DNA from: CAZLGM01 sp964558875
GTDB lineage: Bacteria > Desulfobacterota > Desulfobulbia > Desulfobulbales > Desulfocapsaceae
Assembly (NCBI GenBank): GCA_964558875.1
Contig: CAZLGM010000209.1
Location: forward strand, 1-5,659
DNA length: 5,659 bases
Direction of reading: 5' to 3'
Position 1 is the stretch's first letter, and every line of letters begins with the position of its first letter. Positions 5,517-5,659 of the stretch are shown here, one piece after another. A model generated the notes under the pieces. It ran no database searches, was not told the DNA's origin, and worked only from the letters and a program-made list of their open reading frames with translations. Made by a program: the position numbers and the translations under genes.

Positions 5517-5659
5517 ATGAAGAAGATTTGTCATATCTTGTTCGCAGGAGTATTAATCATTTTTCTTTACGGATGTGATGATTTAGATGAACTAAGTGAA
5601 AGTTTAGGCGGCTCAAGTGAATCAACAACTACATCAGTAACAAGTAGTACATCAACAAG
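5517..5659 (+). CDS. Lipoprotein precursor with Ser/Thr-rich linker, 3' end cut by window
   Basis: ATG at 5517 follows a good Shine-Dalgarno (GAGGG, 5506-5510, 6-nt spacer); 47 codons are visible before the window ends. The start MKKICHILF gives a charged n-region, then a hydrophobic core (GVLIIFL) and a lipobox L17-Y18-G19-C20, so signal peptidase II should cleave before Cys20, which would be lipidated. The residues after Cys are Asp-Asp; in enterobacteria Asp at +2 favours inner-membrane retention, but that rule is not general. The mature protein opens with an acidic stretch (DDLDELSES) and then a low-complexity Ser/Thr run (from about residue 33), which looks like a flexible linker to a domain outside the window. 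The final function cannot be called. It has its own promoter, so it need not belong to the glycan operon. Confidence 0.8.
   Translation, partial: MKKICHILFAGVLIIFLYGCDDLDELSESLGGSSESTTTSVTSSTST

Overview
The window is part of a surface-polysaccharide (O-antigen, exopolysaccharide or similar glycan) locus from a bacterium, most likely Gram-negative. The evidence is a sugar-nucleotide epimerase, a GT4-type glycosyltransferase, a polytopic GT-C/DUF2142-like membrane protein with a periplasmic insert, and a lipoprotein precursor. The composition is moderately AT-rich by eye, and Shine-Dalgarno sites and sigma70-like -35/-10 boxes are conventional. A desulfobacterial (former delta-proteobacterial) host would fit the gene mix, but nothing here proves the taxon. 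I saw no rRNA, tRNA, CRISPR array, insertion sequence or attachment site.

Layout. Positions 992 to 1 (minus strand) hold the first 330 codons of an extended short-chain dehydrogenase/reductase (SDR) close to the CDP-paratose 2-epimerase group; its C-terminus lies outside the window. Positions 993-1495 are a roughly 500-base divergent regulatory region. It holds a minus-strand promoter for the epimerase (TTGTAT-17-TATTAT), a plus-strand promoter (perfect TATAAT at 1271-1276), and a leader of about 210 nt. The leader contains a long imperfect hairpin followed by six Ts, and an unlisted 58-codon reading frame whose stop abuts the Shine-Dalgarno of the next gene. Three genes then run on the plus strand: a GT4-like glycosyltransferase with a TTG start (1496-2668), a PHP-like putative metal-dependent hydrolase (2694-3479), and a DUF2142-type integral membrane protein (3542-5419). 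A new promoter (TTGTAA-17-TATAAT) overlaps the stop codon of the membrane protein gene and lies within a 7-bp inverted repeat. It drives a lipoprotein gene starting at 5517 that is cut by the window end.

How the parts may work together (inference). The epimerase would supply an unusual activated sugar. The GT4 enzyme would add a sugar to a lipid-linked intermediate on the cytoplasmic face. The DUF2142/GT-C-like protein would act on the periplasmic side, probably with a polyprenyl-phosphate-linked donor or acceptor. The PHP-like protein sits between the two in the operon and could be a hydrolase or phosphoesterase tailoring the glycan or its precursors; its substrate cannot be read from the sequence. 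The most interesting points are the possible attenuator in the operon leader, the Phe in place of the SDR catalytic Tyr, and the PHP-like protein embedded among glycan genes.
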